Shown: positions 1-8,227, numbered from the stretch's first letter. The stretch is DNA of 64,000 bases from Mesorhizobium sp. M8A.F.Ca.ET.218.01.1.1 (GCF_004791165.1 NZ_SRUZ01000001.1:292382-356381); one strand, 5' to 3'. Notes: generated from the letters alone by a model not told the origin. Program-made: numbers and translations.

Positions 1-212
1 TCATCGCTCGACGCATCGCCGGATTTCAGGCTATCGAGCCAAGTGTCGAGATCGCGCATATCGTAGCGCCGCTGCCCGTTCGGCATCGAAACCGGCGTGA
101 CGTTGCATTCCGCCGGAAAGCGCTTCGGCACGATCCCGCAATAGTCGGCCGCCTCGCGAGCGTCGAGCATGCGCCGCGGCGAAACCTTGATATTGAGGGT
201 TGCGCTGGACAT
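1..212 (-). CDS. AlpA/excisionase-like helix-turn-helix protein (3' end cut by window edge)
   Basis: The ATG is at 212-210 and the frame stays open to base 1, giving about 70 visible residues. The N-terminal third carries the pattern LDAREAADYCGI, typical of the winged helix-turn-helix of AlpA and excisionase-type proteins, followed by GQRRYDMRDLDTWLDS, which fits the end of such a domain. It begins one base after the stop of the gene upstream, so the two are probably cotranscribed. Known: proteins of this kind direct excision or activate integrase genes and often lie beside the integrase, which would be beyond the left edge. The C-terminus is not visible. Confidence 0.6.
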   Translation of the reverse strand, partial: MSSATLNIKVSPRRMLDAREAADYCGIVPKRFPAECNVTPVSMPNGQRRYDMRDLDTWLDSLKSGDASSD

Positions 213-866
213 TTACGCTAAGCCGCCATCGGATGTGGCCACGACCAGATCTCCAAGCTGGTGGTTGCCTTCAGGCGTCATTGGACTGTCCATCAAAATT
301 CGCTTGCCAATGGCTTTGAGGTGGTCGACGCCGATAACAAAACGATTTCCGGAAGCCAACGAATCAACCGAGCGAAAGACGCGTTCGGCTTCATCGTCGG
401 GCAGATTCTGGAGTTGTTCAGAGCTGGTAAAAAAGAAACGCACGTCGCAAAGGCATCGCCGGTCGAAAGTCATCCAGGCGGCGGTGCCGTCCTCCTGAAG
501 CTCGAACCTCTTGATCGCAAATCCAGCCGTTTCAAAGCTCTTGTTCATCGCAGCGACCATGAAAGTAGCAAGCGACCTGGACCTGCCGAGAAATGCTTCC
601 GACAATCCGGGGTGCTCTGGGTGTCTGACTAGCGAGCATTTCGAAAACAGAAGGTCGGCGACCAGGAACGCATCAGCAGGCCGGCGGGAAACGAGCGTGA
701 GAATATGAAACATGCCCTCGGCAATGGTCATGTGCGGCGCGGATTGCCCGCGTGGGCCGGATGATATTTTGAGCGCTTCCCTGAGGGGACGACAGCGCTG
801 ATCAATTTCGCTTAACGGCCGGCCTGTGATGGACGCGAGGAATTGCTGGAGTTCGCGAGAGCGCAT
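213..866 (-). CDS. Hypothetical element protein under a twin-operator promoter
   Basis: 217 residues from the ATG at 866. This start is preferred because AAGGGG sits 6-8 bases upstream; a GTG at 908 would add 14 residues but overlaps the likely promoter. I do not recognise the family. The protein is soluble, with no signal peptide or membrane segment, and its central part (around LVSRRPADAFLVADLLFS) looks globular. It is followed directly by the AlpA-like gene. Its promoter lies between two matching dyads (878-942), so it is probably an early or regulated gene of the element, perhaps a regulator itself. Confidence 0.6.
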   Translation of the reverse strand: MRSRELQQFLASITGRPLSEIDQRCRPLREALKISSGPRGQSAPHMTIAEGMFHILTLVSRRPADAFLVADLLFSKCSLVRHPEHPGLSEAFLGRSRSLATFMVAAMNKSFETAGFAIKRFELQEDGTAAWMTFDRRCLCDVRFFFTSSEQLQNLPDDEAERVFRSVDSLASGNRFVIGVDHLKAIGKRILMDSPMTPEGNHQLGDLVVATSDGGLA

Positions 867-877
867 CAAATCACCCC

Positions 878-942
878 TTTTGGTAAACTCTGCCAAAATA
901 TCCGACACTATCGCGAGTCGTCAATGGCAGTTTTTACCAAAA
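878..942 (-). promoter_or_regulatory. Promoter framed by two matching operator dyads
   Basis: Reading leftward, TTGACG (924-919), a 17-base spacer and ATATTT (901-896) form a sigma70-like promoter for the gene starting at 866. Just upstream of the -35 lies TGGCAGTTTTTACCA (925-939) and just downstream of the -10 lies TGGTAAACTCTGCCA (881-895). Both fit TGG-Y-A-N5-T-R-CCA, and the longer arms TTTTGGTAAA/TTTACCAAAA are inverted with respect to each other. Inference: a dimeric repressor binds both sites and may loop or block the promoter. Confidence 0.55.
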
Positions 943-1027
943 ATTCCGCCGTGGAAGCCGGGTCAGCAAATTTGCAGACCCGACTGTTCGCCCGAGGCGG
1001 ACCGCACCACCGTGTGACATTGCCAAA

Positions 1028-1046
1028 GGTGGCGAACTTAGCCACC
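1028..1046. promoter_or_regulatory. Third operator-like dyad
   Basis: GGTGGC-GAACTTA-GCCACC is a perfect 6-base inverted repeat and again contains TGG-N9-CCA (1030-1044), the core spacing of the two dyads at 881-895 and 925-939. It lies about 105 bases upstream of the promoter and just past the stop of the upstream gene, so it could be an auxiliary operator. The inner bases differ from the other two sites. Confidence 0.35.
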
Positions 1047-1052
1047 GTTAAA

Positions 1053-1904
1053 TCAGGCTGTTGTTACAGCAGCAGTTCCCCGTGAAACATTTGAGCGCTG
1101 CGCCTTGGCGACCCGGCGGATATCGCTGCCCAAGACCTGCGTGATCTTGTCGCCTTCATCGAATACCCACCTGCGATGCACTTCGAGCTTGACCTGGATG
1201 TCTTCCAACGACACGGCCTTGAAGCGCAGGATTCTGCCGGCCGCCCGATCAGTTCGCCTGAACTGAGCCACGAACGCTTTGTCGACGGCAGCAAAGCCGC
1301 TCTTGTGTCGCGCCACCTCATAGGCAGCGTCCCAGGCCTCATCCTGGGCTCTGTTGACTTCTTCCAATGATGTCCGTTTCGGTTGAGCCGGACGCATCGC
1401 AAAAAACCGCTGCTCGGCAGCGGTGAAAATCTTCCGGTGCTTGTTGAGCGTTCGAAATTCGACGTTGAACGCTTTCTGCAATGCCTGCAGCTCGAGAGCC
1501 ACGCCGCCAGCTTGGCGAGTCTGCAAATTTCCATCGGCCGCGACCGCGACGGCAGTAGGCATAGAGATCGCCGCGAGGCCGGCTGATGCGCCCATGATGG
1601 TCCGGCGGGACACGTGTTGGTTCAAAAAACCCTCCATCGGTTGGCCTCCTACCGCCAGTGGGATCATAAGCCGTCGCGTCCCAGCGACGAGACCATGCCC
1701 CTCTGCTTTTTGGGCGTATCCCCCGGCGCCGGCCGACGTGGTTTCTACTTTCTCAACTCTGCGCTGGTTTTCCTCGGCGGATCGCCGTGCGTGGTCGAGG
1801 ACGAGCTGCTGAAGATCGGGCGGAGCCTTGAGGTATTCTGAAAGCAAGGTGACGAAGGCGTGCTTGCGCTGGCCATCGGCCGCCACAGGCTTGATGTTCG
1901 ACAT
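1053..1904 (-). CDS. Hypothetical protein with an internal twin-arginine signal-like segment
   Basis: 283 residues from the ATG at 1904, preceded by GAGAGGAAA. Residues 1-60 form a charged helical region, and residues 60-89 look like a linker. From Met90 the sequence reads as a new protein: SRRTIMGASAGLAAISMPTA followed by AVA looks like a Tat signal peptide, then a helical, basic domain of about 150 residues. A second start at 1637 has TAGGAGG seven bases upstream, a better site than the first. So the frame may encode two products, or two once separate genes joined in frame. The family is not recognised. It reads into the operator region of the next gene. Confidence 0.6.
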   Translation of the reverse strand: MSNIKPVAADGQRKHAFVTLLSEYLKAPPDLQQLVLDHARRSAEENQRRVEKVETTSAGAGGYAQKAEGHGLVAGTRRLMIPLAVGGQPMEGFLNQHVSRRTIMGASAGLAAISMPTAVAVAADGNLQTRQAGGVALELQALQKAFNVEFRTLNKHRKIFTAAEQRFFAMRPAQPKRTSLEEVNRAQDEAWDAAYEVARHKSGFAAVDKAFVAQFRRTDRAAGRILRFKAVSLEDIQVKLEVHRRWVFDEGDKITQVLGSDIRRVAKAQRSNVSRGTAAVTTA

Positions 1905-2397
1905 GATGGATTTTCCTCTCGCGGTTCGAACCGGCTGTTCAAAGCCGGCGGGAAAACCGTTCTGGGACAGAACGGTTTCCCAACATCCGGCGGGCGGCGC
2001 CGGAGCCGGGGGTTGAACACTGGCCGCGAGACCAGTCAGAACGCCTTTAGGCTCTCGCCCTGGACATATTGCGTCCTGCCCCCGGCCGCGATAACGTGGC
2101 CGAAGTCGGACGCCCGCTAGGGCGGCCATGCGCATCGCAAGCCCGCCAAGGCCCGCGAACGCGCCTCAGCAGAGCCTTACGGCGCCAAACCGTAGTTTTC
2201 TGCAGTATCGCGGTCAGGGTGTTCAAACCCGCGATCAGATTCCGCTTATTCGCCAAGATCGTCAACTCCCCTCCCGGGGGAAAACAGACGGCCCGAAAAC
2301 TATTCCAGACGGGAAGAGTTTTCATCCGCCACAAGTCTTCGACCTGGTCTTGCGCGCGTTAAAATGTCAGCGCAGACAGTGTGGGGGATTGGCCTAT
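1905..2397. other. Intergenic stretch without a clear gene
   Basis: This 493-base stretch separates the minus-strand gene ending the upstream train from a small plus-strand gene. It holds one weak candidate gene (2047-2265, minus). Otherwise I see no RNA gene, operator or terminator that I can support. Confidence 0.4.
2047..2265 (-). CDS. Candidate small basic protein
   Basis: 72 residues from a TTG at 2265, chosen because GGGAGGGGAG lies directly upstream. The N-terminal half (LANKRNLIAGLNTLTAI) could be a helix, and the C-terminal half is very rich in Arg. No family is recognised. Support is the ribosome binding site and the position in an otherwise empty gap; the composition of the second half is suspicious and it may not be a gene. 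Confidence 0.3.
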   Translation of the reverse strand: MTILANKRNLIAGLNTLTAILQKTTVWRRKALLRRVRGPWRACDAHGRPSGRPTSATLSRPGAGRNMSRARA

Positions 2398-2595
2398 ATG
2401 TGGCTTCCGTATCTTTCAATCATCGCAAGCATTGTCGCGGCGGCGCTCGGCTTTCGAGCCTCGACTGTCAAGATTCGGGACAGTATCGACGACATGATGC
2501 CGGACATAGCCCGGCAAGGGAAATGGGCGAGCTGGGCAGCTTCGGCCGCCGCCATCGCCGTGATGCTGCAATCGCTGGATCGGCTTCTACAATGA
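2398..2595 (+). CDS. Small membrane protein
   Basis: 65 residues from the ATG at 2398, with GGGGGA about ten bases upstream. Two hydrophobic segments (residues 3-17 and about 43-57) flank a short charged stretch with RDSIDD. It is the only plus-strand gene inside the phage-like train and converges on another small membrane protein ending at 2610. Small two-helix proteins in this position may be holin- or spanin-like, but nothing specific identifies this one. Confidence 0.5.
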   Translation: MWLPYLSIIASIVAAALGFRASTVKIRDSIDDMMPDIARQGKWASWAASAAAIAVMLQSLDRLLQ

Positions 2596-2609
2596 TCTGC
2601 CGCACACAA

Positions 2610-2816
2610 TCAGCCGGCGAGCGCCAGGCCGACACCGATGCCGAGGCCGATAGCCACGCCGGTGGCGAGGTTGCCGGCGAACTTCAGGACGAAAAGGCCG
2701 TATCGGTCCCGCAGGCTGGGCTGCGGGGCTTTCAGGAGGCGCACAAGTTCGTCCAGAGCGGTTTCCATCGGCGCCACCATAGCGCGGGCTGATTCCGCTG
2801 TGAATCCCTTCATCAT
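2610..2816 (-). CDS. Small single-span membrane protein next to tail gene
   Basis: 68 residues. The N-terminal 40 are amphipathic (ESARAMVAPMETALDELVRLL), and the C-terminus is one Gly-rich membrane helix ending GIGVGLALAG. Its start overlaps the stop of the tail-type gene by four bases (ATGA), so the two are translationally coupled. This pattern suits a lysis or virion-associated accessory protein, but the family is not recognised. Confidence 0.5.
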   Translation of the reverse strand: MMKGFTAESARAMVAPMETALDELVRLLKAPQPSLRDRYGLFVLKFAGNLATGVAIGLGIGVGLALAG

Positions 2817-4096
2817 CGTGGTTGCAACGAAATGACGTGTGGGTGCGCGAGACGAGAGCCGCCCGCTGCCTCTGTTATCGTTCGCCCGGTTTCGGCCGCT
2901 AAACCATCTTGTGAAGCAACAGAATGATAGAACCCAGATAGCACTTGGTCATCCTCAGTGATGCCGGTCCAATCTATCGTGGGACTGTTTGCCTGGTTTA
3001 CAAATCCGATGAGGGCTCCGTTTGCCGCAACGTTAATTGACATCGAGAGCGTCGCGCTACTATTCGCAGCAACCGCATCGGCGGTGCCGAAGAGGGTAGC
3101 GGAATAGCCGACCAGTCTATACACGCCGATGTCGCACCTCGCCTGACTGCCGCCAAAGGTTACAATGATCGTGGCGCTCGTCCCCGCAGGCACTTCAACC
3201 AACGCGATTCCGGTTGCGCCTCGGCTCCCGATCGAAAAGAGGGAAGTCTGCGCTATTCCGTTTACTGTCACACCAGTGACGCTGGCCGCGCCACTGGCAA
3301 AATCGCCCCCGCAGCAGCATATTGCCAGCACACGGTTTGAGTCCGCTGCTCCGATGTCTACCGAATTGAAGGTGAAGGTGCTCGCCGTACCTGATTGCCC
3401 GGTGAATCCAAGCCATGTTTTGGCTATTCCGCTTGGCGCCGCCGCATCGGCAAACTGGTCGATGTCGATCGAGAACGGCCCGGCATCGGCATTGTTGAAC
3501 CACAGCGCCAGGCCGAAGGTGGTGACGCCGGAGACGTTGGAGAACGGCGCCGGCGTCTGGCCGGTGTATTCGTCGGTATAGGTCACGTTGTCGGGGCTGG
3601 TCTGGAACTTGTAGGTGGCACCATCTGCCGAAACGACGAGCCTTATGTAATTCGGCCCGGCCTGGGTGCCGTTGGCCGATGCGCCGCCATCCGATGTGGT
3701 GTGCCCGGTCTGGGCGTTCCAGCCGTTCGGCGGCGTGCCGTTGACCTGGTATTTGTGCAGCCCGGTCGAGCCGTCGCCGCGCAGCCCGACGATGTGGAAG
3801 TCGTTGTTGGTCTTCAGCCCGAAGCCGACCATGGCGAGCTTGCCCTGCTGGGCCAGCTGCGAGAAATGCGTGACATAACGGAACGTGTATTGCCGGCCGG
3901 CGGCGATGTTGGCCAGGGGATAGACCACTTTGCCGAATGCGCCTGTCCTGGTCTTGCCCTTGAGCGTGGTGTTGCCCGATGCCGTGGTGCTGGCGACAGG
4001 CTCGTCGACGAAGCCGCCATCGGTGACGCCGGTACTTCCGCCGACCACTATGGCCCGGCCGCGAACCGAACCTCCTGAAAGCATGTCTGGTAGCAT
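2813..4096 (-). CDS. Putative phage tail/receptor-type protein
   Basis: 427 residues. It is rich in Gly, Ser, Thr and Asn with a beta-strand pattern throughout and no signal peptide. The first 240 residues resemble a carbohydrate-binding or laminin-G-like sandwich (for example YKFQTSPDNVTYTDEYTG). The rest resembles repeated beta-sandwich units common in phage tail and fibre proteins. It lies downstream of the tape measure and packaging-like genes and overlaps the latter by one base (TGATG). Inference: virion surface or host-recognition protein. No catalytic motif is seen. Confidence 0.5.
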   Translation of the reverse strand: MLPDMLSGGSVRGRAIVVGGSTGVTDGGFVDEPVASTTASGNTTLKGKTRTGAFGKVVYPLANIAAGRQYTFRYVTHFSQLAQQGKLAMVGFGLKTNNDFHIVGLRGDGSTGLHKYQVNGTPPNGWNAQTGHTTSDGGASANGTQAGPNYIRLVVSADGATYKFQTSPDNVTYTDEYTGQTPAPFSNVSGVTTFGLALWFNNADAGPFSIDIDQFADAAAPSGIAKTWLGFTGQSGTASTFTFNSVDIGAADSNRVLAICCCGGDFASGAASVTGVTVNGIAQTSLFSIGSRGATGIALVEVPAGTSATIIVTFGGSQARCDIGVYRLVGYSATLFGTADAVAANSSATLSMSINVAANGALIGFVNQANSPTIDWTGITEDDQVLSGFYHSVASQDGLAAETGRTITEAAGGSRLAHPHVISLQPR

Positions 4097-4710
4097 CAGG
4101 CTTCTCCTTTCGATTCGACGATCGTCGAGACGCGCTCCGGCAGACTCTCTGCGCGGCGCCGGGCGCGGTCGGCCGCGGCGGCTTTCTTGTCGGCGCGGAT
4201 CCGGCGCAGGAGGTGCAGCACGTCGCGCTGCGGCAAACCGAACTGCGCGGCGATCGACGTGGCGAAGTCGGCAAGCATGCCTGCGTTCTCGTCGTCGACG
4301 GCCTGTGCCAGCTTCGTCATCTCGGCCCGAACCGTTGCCGCGTCGACCAGGCGGCCGAGCTGCGCCTCCTCTTCAAGCGCGGCGACGCGGTTGCGACGGC
4401 GTTCCGACTGCAGGCGTTCCTGCTTGATCTCGTCGTCGACTGTCGTCGGCTTCGGCGGCCGGCCGACATCGTCCGCCGCCTCTTCCTGCTCGACCAGGTC
4501 CAGCCGCGTCGAGAGGCCATTGCCGAGCGCCTGGCCGATGTCGCGGCGCTGCCGGATCTGCTCGATCGCCTTGGCGACGATGACCTTGGCGTTGCGGCCC
4601 TCGCCTTGGAGCGCGTCACGCCCGATCGTGCCTTCGGCAAGGTATTGGCTGATGCGACCACGCGTGACGTTGATATGTCGTGCGAAGGCGGCCTTCGACA
4701 TCGTGGTCAT
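4096..4710 (-). CDS. Nu1-like DNA-packaging/small terminase-like protein
   Basis: 204 residues from the ATG at 4710; a longer upstream frame is a shadow of the neighbouring gene. Residues 5-30 (SKAAFARHINVTRGRISQYL) are a helix-turn-helix of the kind at the N-terminus of lambda Nu1-type small terminase subunits. A long charged helix with coiled-coil character follows (around residues 100-140). The C-terminus is basic (RRRAESLPER). No large terminase is found beside it, which is unusual for a packaging gene, so it could instead be a DNA-binding protein of another function. Confidence 0.45.
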   Translation of the reverse strand: MTTMSKAAFARHINVTRGRISQYLAEGTIGRDALQGEGRNAKVIVAKAIEQIRQRRDIGQALGNGLSTRLDLVEQEEAADDVGRPPKPTTVDDEIKQERLQSERRRNRVAALEEEAQLGRLVDAATVRAEMTKLAQAVDDENAGMLADFATSIAAQFGLPQRDVLHLLRRIRADKKAAAADRARRRAESLPERVSTIVESKGEA

Positions 4711-4715
4711 GATCT

Positions 4716-5063
4716 TTAAGCCGGCTCCGGGTCGTCTTTCCTGCCACCGGTCAAAGGCGTCAGACGCGGCGGCGGCCGGCTTGATGGGAACGAAAGCTTG
4801 AACTCGCCGCGCTCGGCACGCCGCAGCGCATCGCGGAACAGGTCGAGCATCTGGTCTGAGATCACGTGCTCGTGCCGGCCGCCGGCGTCGCCGATGGCGC
4901 AGACGAGCGCGCCCGTGAGATGCGCGAAGACCTTGTGCGCATCGCATCCTTGCGCTGCCATCTCGGGCATCGTCACCCTGTTCAAGAACTGCTGGGTGTG
5001 GTGGCTGCACCACTTGCCGTTTTCGCCTTCGAACGCGCCAAGCTCGGGATGGGGAAAGGTCAT
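4716..5063 (-). CDS. Hypothetical phage protein
   Basis: 115 residues; the start overlaps the tape measure stop by four bases (ATGA). The central region has His and Cys residues (WCSHHTQQF, GCDAHKVF) without a clear metal-binding pattern, and the C-terminus is a proline-rich basic tail. Family unknown. Tight coupling to the tape measure gene suggests a tail-assembly role. Confidence 0.5.
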   Translation of the reverse strand: MTFPHPELGAFEGENGKWCSHHTQQFLNRVTMPEMAAQGCDAHKVFAHLTGALVCAIGDAGGRHEHVISDQMLDLFRDALRRAERGEFKLSFPSSRPPPRLTPLTGGRKDDPEPA

Positions 5064-7306
5064 CAGCGGGGCCTCCGGCCGTTGCTCGCAGTCGCCTCGC
5101 GTTGCAAGAACCGCTGCAGTCGGTTGAGCGCGATATCCCCGATCGTCAGATCATCGATCTGCTCCCCGCCCGGCAGCTGCAGGATGATCGGCGTGCGGTG
5201 GTTGCCGCTGGCACGGGATGACGCCAATGATGCTGACACCGAACCGCCGCCAGCGAACCGCGGGATCGCCATCGACCGGTTCATGTTGTCGACGAAGCCG
5301 CCAATCGAAAAGCCGGACAGCCCTTTCAACGACGGTGTGACACCATTGTTGAGCGCTGACAGGAAGCCGACGCCGAGTTTCTTGACAGCAGCCGCCTGGA
5401 TCACAAATTCGCCGTTCGAAAGCCACGCCAGAATGCTGTCCGTTTTAGGCCCGCCGCGTCCGCTTACGAAACCGCCGCCGGCGAAGCCACCCTGCGAACC
5501 GCCACCGCCGCCGGTCGAACTGCCGCTGTCGCCACCAAGGCCGGCGAGCTTCTTGGCATAGTCGATGGCCGACTTGACCTTTGAGACGATGCTGTCGACC
5601 AGGGACGACACCCGGCCGAGCATGCTCTGCGCCAGGCTGACGATGCCCTCGAAAATGGTGCTGATCCGCTGCGGCAGCGTACCAAACCAGCCGGCGATCC
5701 GGTCGACGATTTGCTGCGCGATCGCGCCGAGCCGTTCGACCAGGCCGTTCCATGCCTCGACGATTGCCTCGACGATCCCATTGAAGGCATCGACGGCCGA
5801 CTGCTGGCCCTCCTGGAACGCGCCGACGATCGACTCCCAGAGACCGGTCACACCGTCGACGATCGCCTGCCAGGCAGCCGTGGCGGTGTCTTTGATGTAT
5901 CCCCAGCCGGCCGCGGCCCCGGCCTTCGCCTCATCCCAGAATGCGACCAGGGCGACGCCAGCCCCTACGATAGCCGCGCTGATAAGCAAGGGGATGCCGC
6001 CGAAGATGTCGATCAATATGCCTATGGCGGTGCCCACCGCGCCCACGGCCAAGCCGAGCAAGGTGAATGCGCCAATGATCCCGAGAATGAACGCGCTGAT
6101 CAGAAGCTCGCCGCCGGTCAGGTCCGTGCCTAAGAATTTGTTCATTTGATCGGCAACGAACTTTGCGCCGTCGCTGATCGCCTTGAACAGCGGAATCACG
6201 ACGTTGGTGACGACGGAATAGACGTCCTTGCCGAATTGGACGATCGCGTCTTTCCACTCAACAATCCATTTGCTCTGGACCTCGTCATCTCGGCCGGCGA
6301 GCAGGAACAACAGGTCCCGCACCGCGCCGAGCACTTTCTGGTTGATCGCCTGGCCAAGTTCGATCAGCAGGTCGCGGTTCTGGCTGATGATATCAGCGAG
6401 GCCGTTTGCCAGCACTGTCAATCCAGGCGCGAAGATCAGCCCCAGCTGCAGCCTGGCGCCCGCCGCTGCCTTGCTGACGCTGTCGAGGCTGTCGCCCAGG
6501 GCGTCGCCGATGGCGGCCTGTGCCGGCGTGAGCACGACACCGAGCCTTTCGGCCTGGTTGGCCAGATCGGTGATGCCCGCTTTCGCTTGGTTCAAAAACG
6601 GCAGCAGATTGGCGCCGCTCTTGCCGAATAGCTCGATCGCCAGCGCGCTTTTCTGAGCGCTGTCGGGCATTCTCGCGAAAGCGTCGGCGACGTCCAGCAG
6701 TATGGCTTCGTTCGATCGAAGGTTGCCGTTAACGTCTCGGATCCGAACACCCAGCTTGTCGAAAACGGAACCGGTTTGCTTGGTGGCGTCTACGGCCTTT
6801 TGAGCCGCCCCGCCAAATCGCGTCACCTTGACCCCGGTTGCGTTGAAGGCGTCGCCGATTTTTGATGTCTGGCTGGCCGCGTCGCTGATCGCCTTGTTCA
6901 GGCGACCCATTCCGGCAACGAATTCGTCATTCCCAACGTTTGCCATCTCGGCCGCGAATTGCAGTTCGGTGAAGGCCTGGACCTGAAGCCCGGTTGCCTC
7001 TGCCGCCTTTCCGGCATTGTCGGCGACCTCGCCAGCGGACTTCGCCAAGCCGAACACAGCCAGCCCAGCGCCGCCGGCGGCGGCGGTCAGGCCCGCGCCG
7101 AGCAGGGCGACGCGTTTGGTGACCGTCGAGAGCTGGTTGCCGAGATTGCTAAGGCTGGCGGTGAACTTGTCGAAATTCGCCTTGGCCGCCGCCGCCTGCA
7201 TGTCCTTGAAGGCCTTCTCGCCGGCGGCACCGAGCGCCTTGAGCTGGTCCTTGATCGTGTCGCCGCCCTCGAGGGCGATGCGCTGCGTGATTGTTTTGTT
7301 GGACAT
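5063..7306 (-). CDS. Phage tail tape measure protein
   Basis: 747 residues from the ATG at 7306, preceded by AAGGAG. Residues 1-80 are a coiled-coil-prone helical start. Residues 60-300 are the typical Ala-rich tape measure body (SKAAAGARLQLG, FGKSGANLLPFLNQA). Two strongly hydrophobic spans lie around residues 400-460. The Gly-rich C-terminus (GGGFVSGRGGPKTDSILAWL then NGEFVIQAAAVKKLG) is a signature of lambda-type tape measures. Known role: sets tail length and aids DNA ejection. It proves phage ancestry of the region, but its usual neighbours (major tail protein, tail chaperones) are not recognisable upstream. Confidence 0.88.
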   Translation of the reverse strand: MSNKTITQRIALEGGDTIKDQLKALGAAGEKAFKDMQAAAAKANFDKFTASLSNLGNQLSTVTKRVALLGAGLTAAAGGAGLAVFGLAKSAGEVADNAGKAAEATGLQVQAFTELQFAAEMANVGNDEFVAGMGRLNKAISDAASQTSKIGDAFNATGVKVTRFGGAAQKAVDATKQTGSVFDKLGVRIRDVNGNLRSNEAILLDVADAFARMPDSAQKSALAIELFGKSGANLLPFLNQAKAGITDLANQAERLGVVLTPAQAAIGDALGDSLDSVSKAAAGARLQLGLIFAPGLTVLANGLADIISQNRDLLIELGQAINQKVLGAVRDLLFLLAGRDDEVQSKWIVEWKDAIVQFGKDVYSVVTNVVIPLFKAISDGAKFVADQMNKFLGTDLTGGELLISAFILGIIGAFTLLGLAVGAVGTAIGILIDIFGGIPLLISAAIVGAGVALVAFWDEAKAGAAAGWGYIKDTATAAWQAIVDGVTGLWESIVGAFQEGQQSAVDAFNGIVEAIVEAWNGLVERLGAIAQQIVDRIAGWFGTLPQRISTIFEGIVSLAQSMLGRVSSLVDSIVSKVKSAIDYAKKLAGLGGDSGSSTGGGGGSQGGFAGGGFVSGRGGPKTDSILAWLSNGEFVIQAAAVKKLGVGFLSALNNGVTPSLKGLSGFSIGGFVDNMNRSMAIPRFAGGGSVSASLASSRASGNHRTPIILQLPGGEQIDDLTIGDIALNRLQRFLQREATASNGRRPR

Positions 7307-7373
7307 GTCCAACTCCTTTGCGATTTCGATAAACCTTGGGGAACACACACACGAAGGCGACGAATTCGGAGGA

Positions 7374-7436
7374 TCAAAGCACCGTGATCGCGAGAACGAT
7401 GCCGCAGGCCAGGGCGAAGGCGAGCCACGCGATCAT
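7374..7436 (-). CDS. 20-residue single-span membrane peptide
   Basis: ATG at 7436, overlapping the stop of the upstream gene by four bases (ATGA), and a TGA at 7374. The peptide is one hydrophobic helix, MIAWLAFALACGIVLAITVL. It is too short for routine gene calling. Support is the overlap junction, identical in type to those of its neighbours, and the perfect membrane-span composition. It may be a tail or lysis accessory peptide, or chance. There is no strong ribosome binding site, so translation would depend on coupling. Confidence 0.4.
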   Translation of the reverse strand: MIAWLAFALACGIVLAITVL

Positions 7437-7942
7437 CAGCGAACCTGTATCCAGAGGTCCTTGAGCCCCGCGATCACGTTGTCGGTGATCTCGCCCGAGG
7501 TCAGCTCGTTCGAATACAGCAACAGGCGCTTGACCTCGGCTTCCACCGCAAGGAAGGCGACGCGGTCACCCTCCGCAGCGGCGTGGATCGCTATGCCCAC
7601 GATCCGGCCGGTGCCGTCGTAAGGAACGACGCGCATGTCCTGGAGGGCGAGCTTGTGCAAAAAGGCCCACACCCTTTGATTTTGCTGTTTACGCGCGAGG
7701 CTGCACTCCCCCGCCTTCGCGCGCATCCACGCGGGCCTTTCATCAGCAGAGGGCTGTAGCCCTGGAATGTTAATCACGGGCACGTACCACGAATAGGCGG
7801 GCGACTGGGGGGAGATCTGCAGGACTTCGCCGATCCGCAAAGGTGCATCGGCGAAGCCGCTATAGCGGCCGTAGCCGGGCTGATGCCACTCCGACAGAAT
7901 GAACTGCCCGGGACGATCGTCGGAAAACACGCGTTCGGTCAT
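7436..7942 (-). CDS. Hypothetical phage protein
   Basis: 168 residues, soluble. Features include SEWHQPGYGRYSGFADAPL, a central WYVPVINIPG and a C-terminal VAFLAVEAEVKRLLLYSNEL. No recognised domain. Position upstream of the tape measure gene and the short junctions suggest a tail-associated function. Confidence 0.55.
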   Translation of the reverse strand: MTERVFSDDRPGQFILSEWHQPGYGRYSGFADAPLRIGEVLQISPQSPAYSWYVPVINIPGLQPSADERPAWMRAKAGECSLARKQQNQRVWAFLHKLALQDMRVVPYDGTGRIVGIAIHAAAEGDRVAFLAVEAEVKRLLLYSNELTSGEITDNVIAGLKDLWIQVR

Positions 7943-7951
7943 CGCTGCCTC

Positions 7952-8227
7952 TCAATGGCTCGTGTCGGACTGGGGATGCAGTGAGGCGAGGTGGCGTACC
8001 GCCAAGCGGTAGGCTCTCGGCGTTTCCCGCCGGATCGCGTCGCTGACTTGCTTGGCGTTCGGCTCGCTCTCCCGGCGGCCAAGGACGTCGAAGGAGCAGA
8101 GGAACGCGAAGGTCTTCATTTCCGATTCGCTCAGTCCTTGCGCGGGAAACCCGCCGGCGGAGACCGCCGGCGGGCAAGGATCACCATCATGCTTGACTTG
8201 CAGCGCTGGTTGGATTGTACGGGACAT
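7952..8227 (-). CDS. Hypothetical phage protein
   Basis: 91 residues from the ATG at 8227. An in-frame ATG at 8353 would extend it to 133 residues and overlap the upstream gene; it has a GAAGG close by, so the start is uncertain. The C-terminal part (SESEMKTFAFLCSFDVLGRR) is helical. Family unknown. Confidence 0.45.
   Translation of the reverse strand: MSRTIQPALQVKHDGDPCPPAVSAGGFPAQGLSESEMKTFAFLCSFDVLGRRESEPNAKQVSDAIRRETPRAYRLAVRHLASLHPQSDTSH

Noticed and set aside
213..908. GTG start at 908 for the gene ending at 213
   Set aside because: It overlaps the promoter and operator region, and the ATG at 866 has a much better ribosome binding site.
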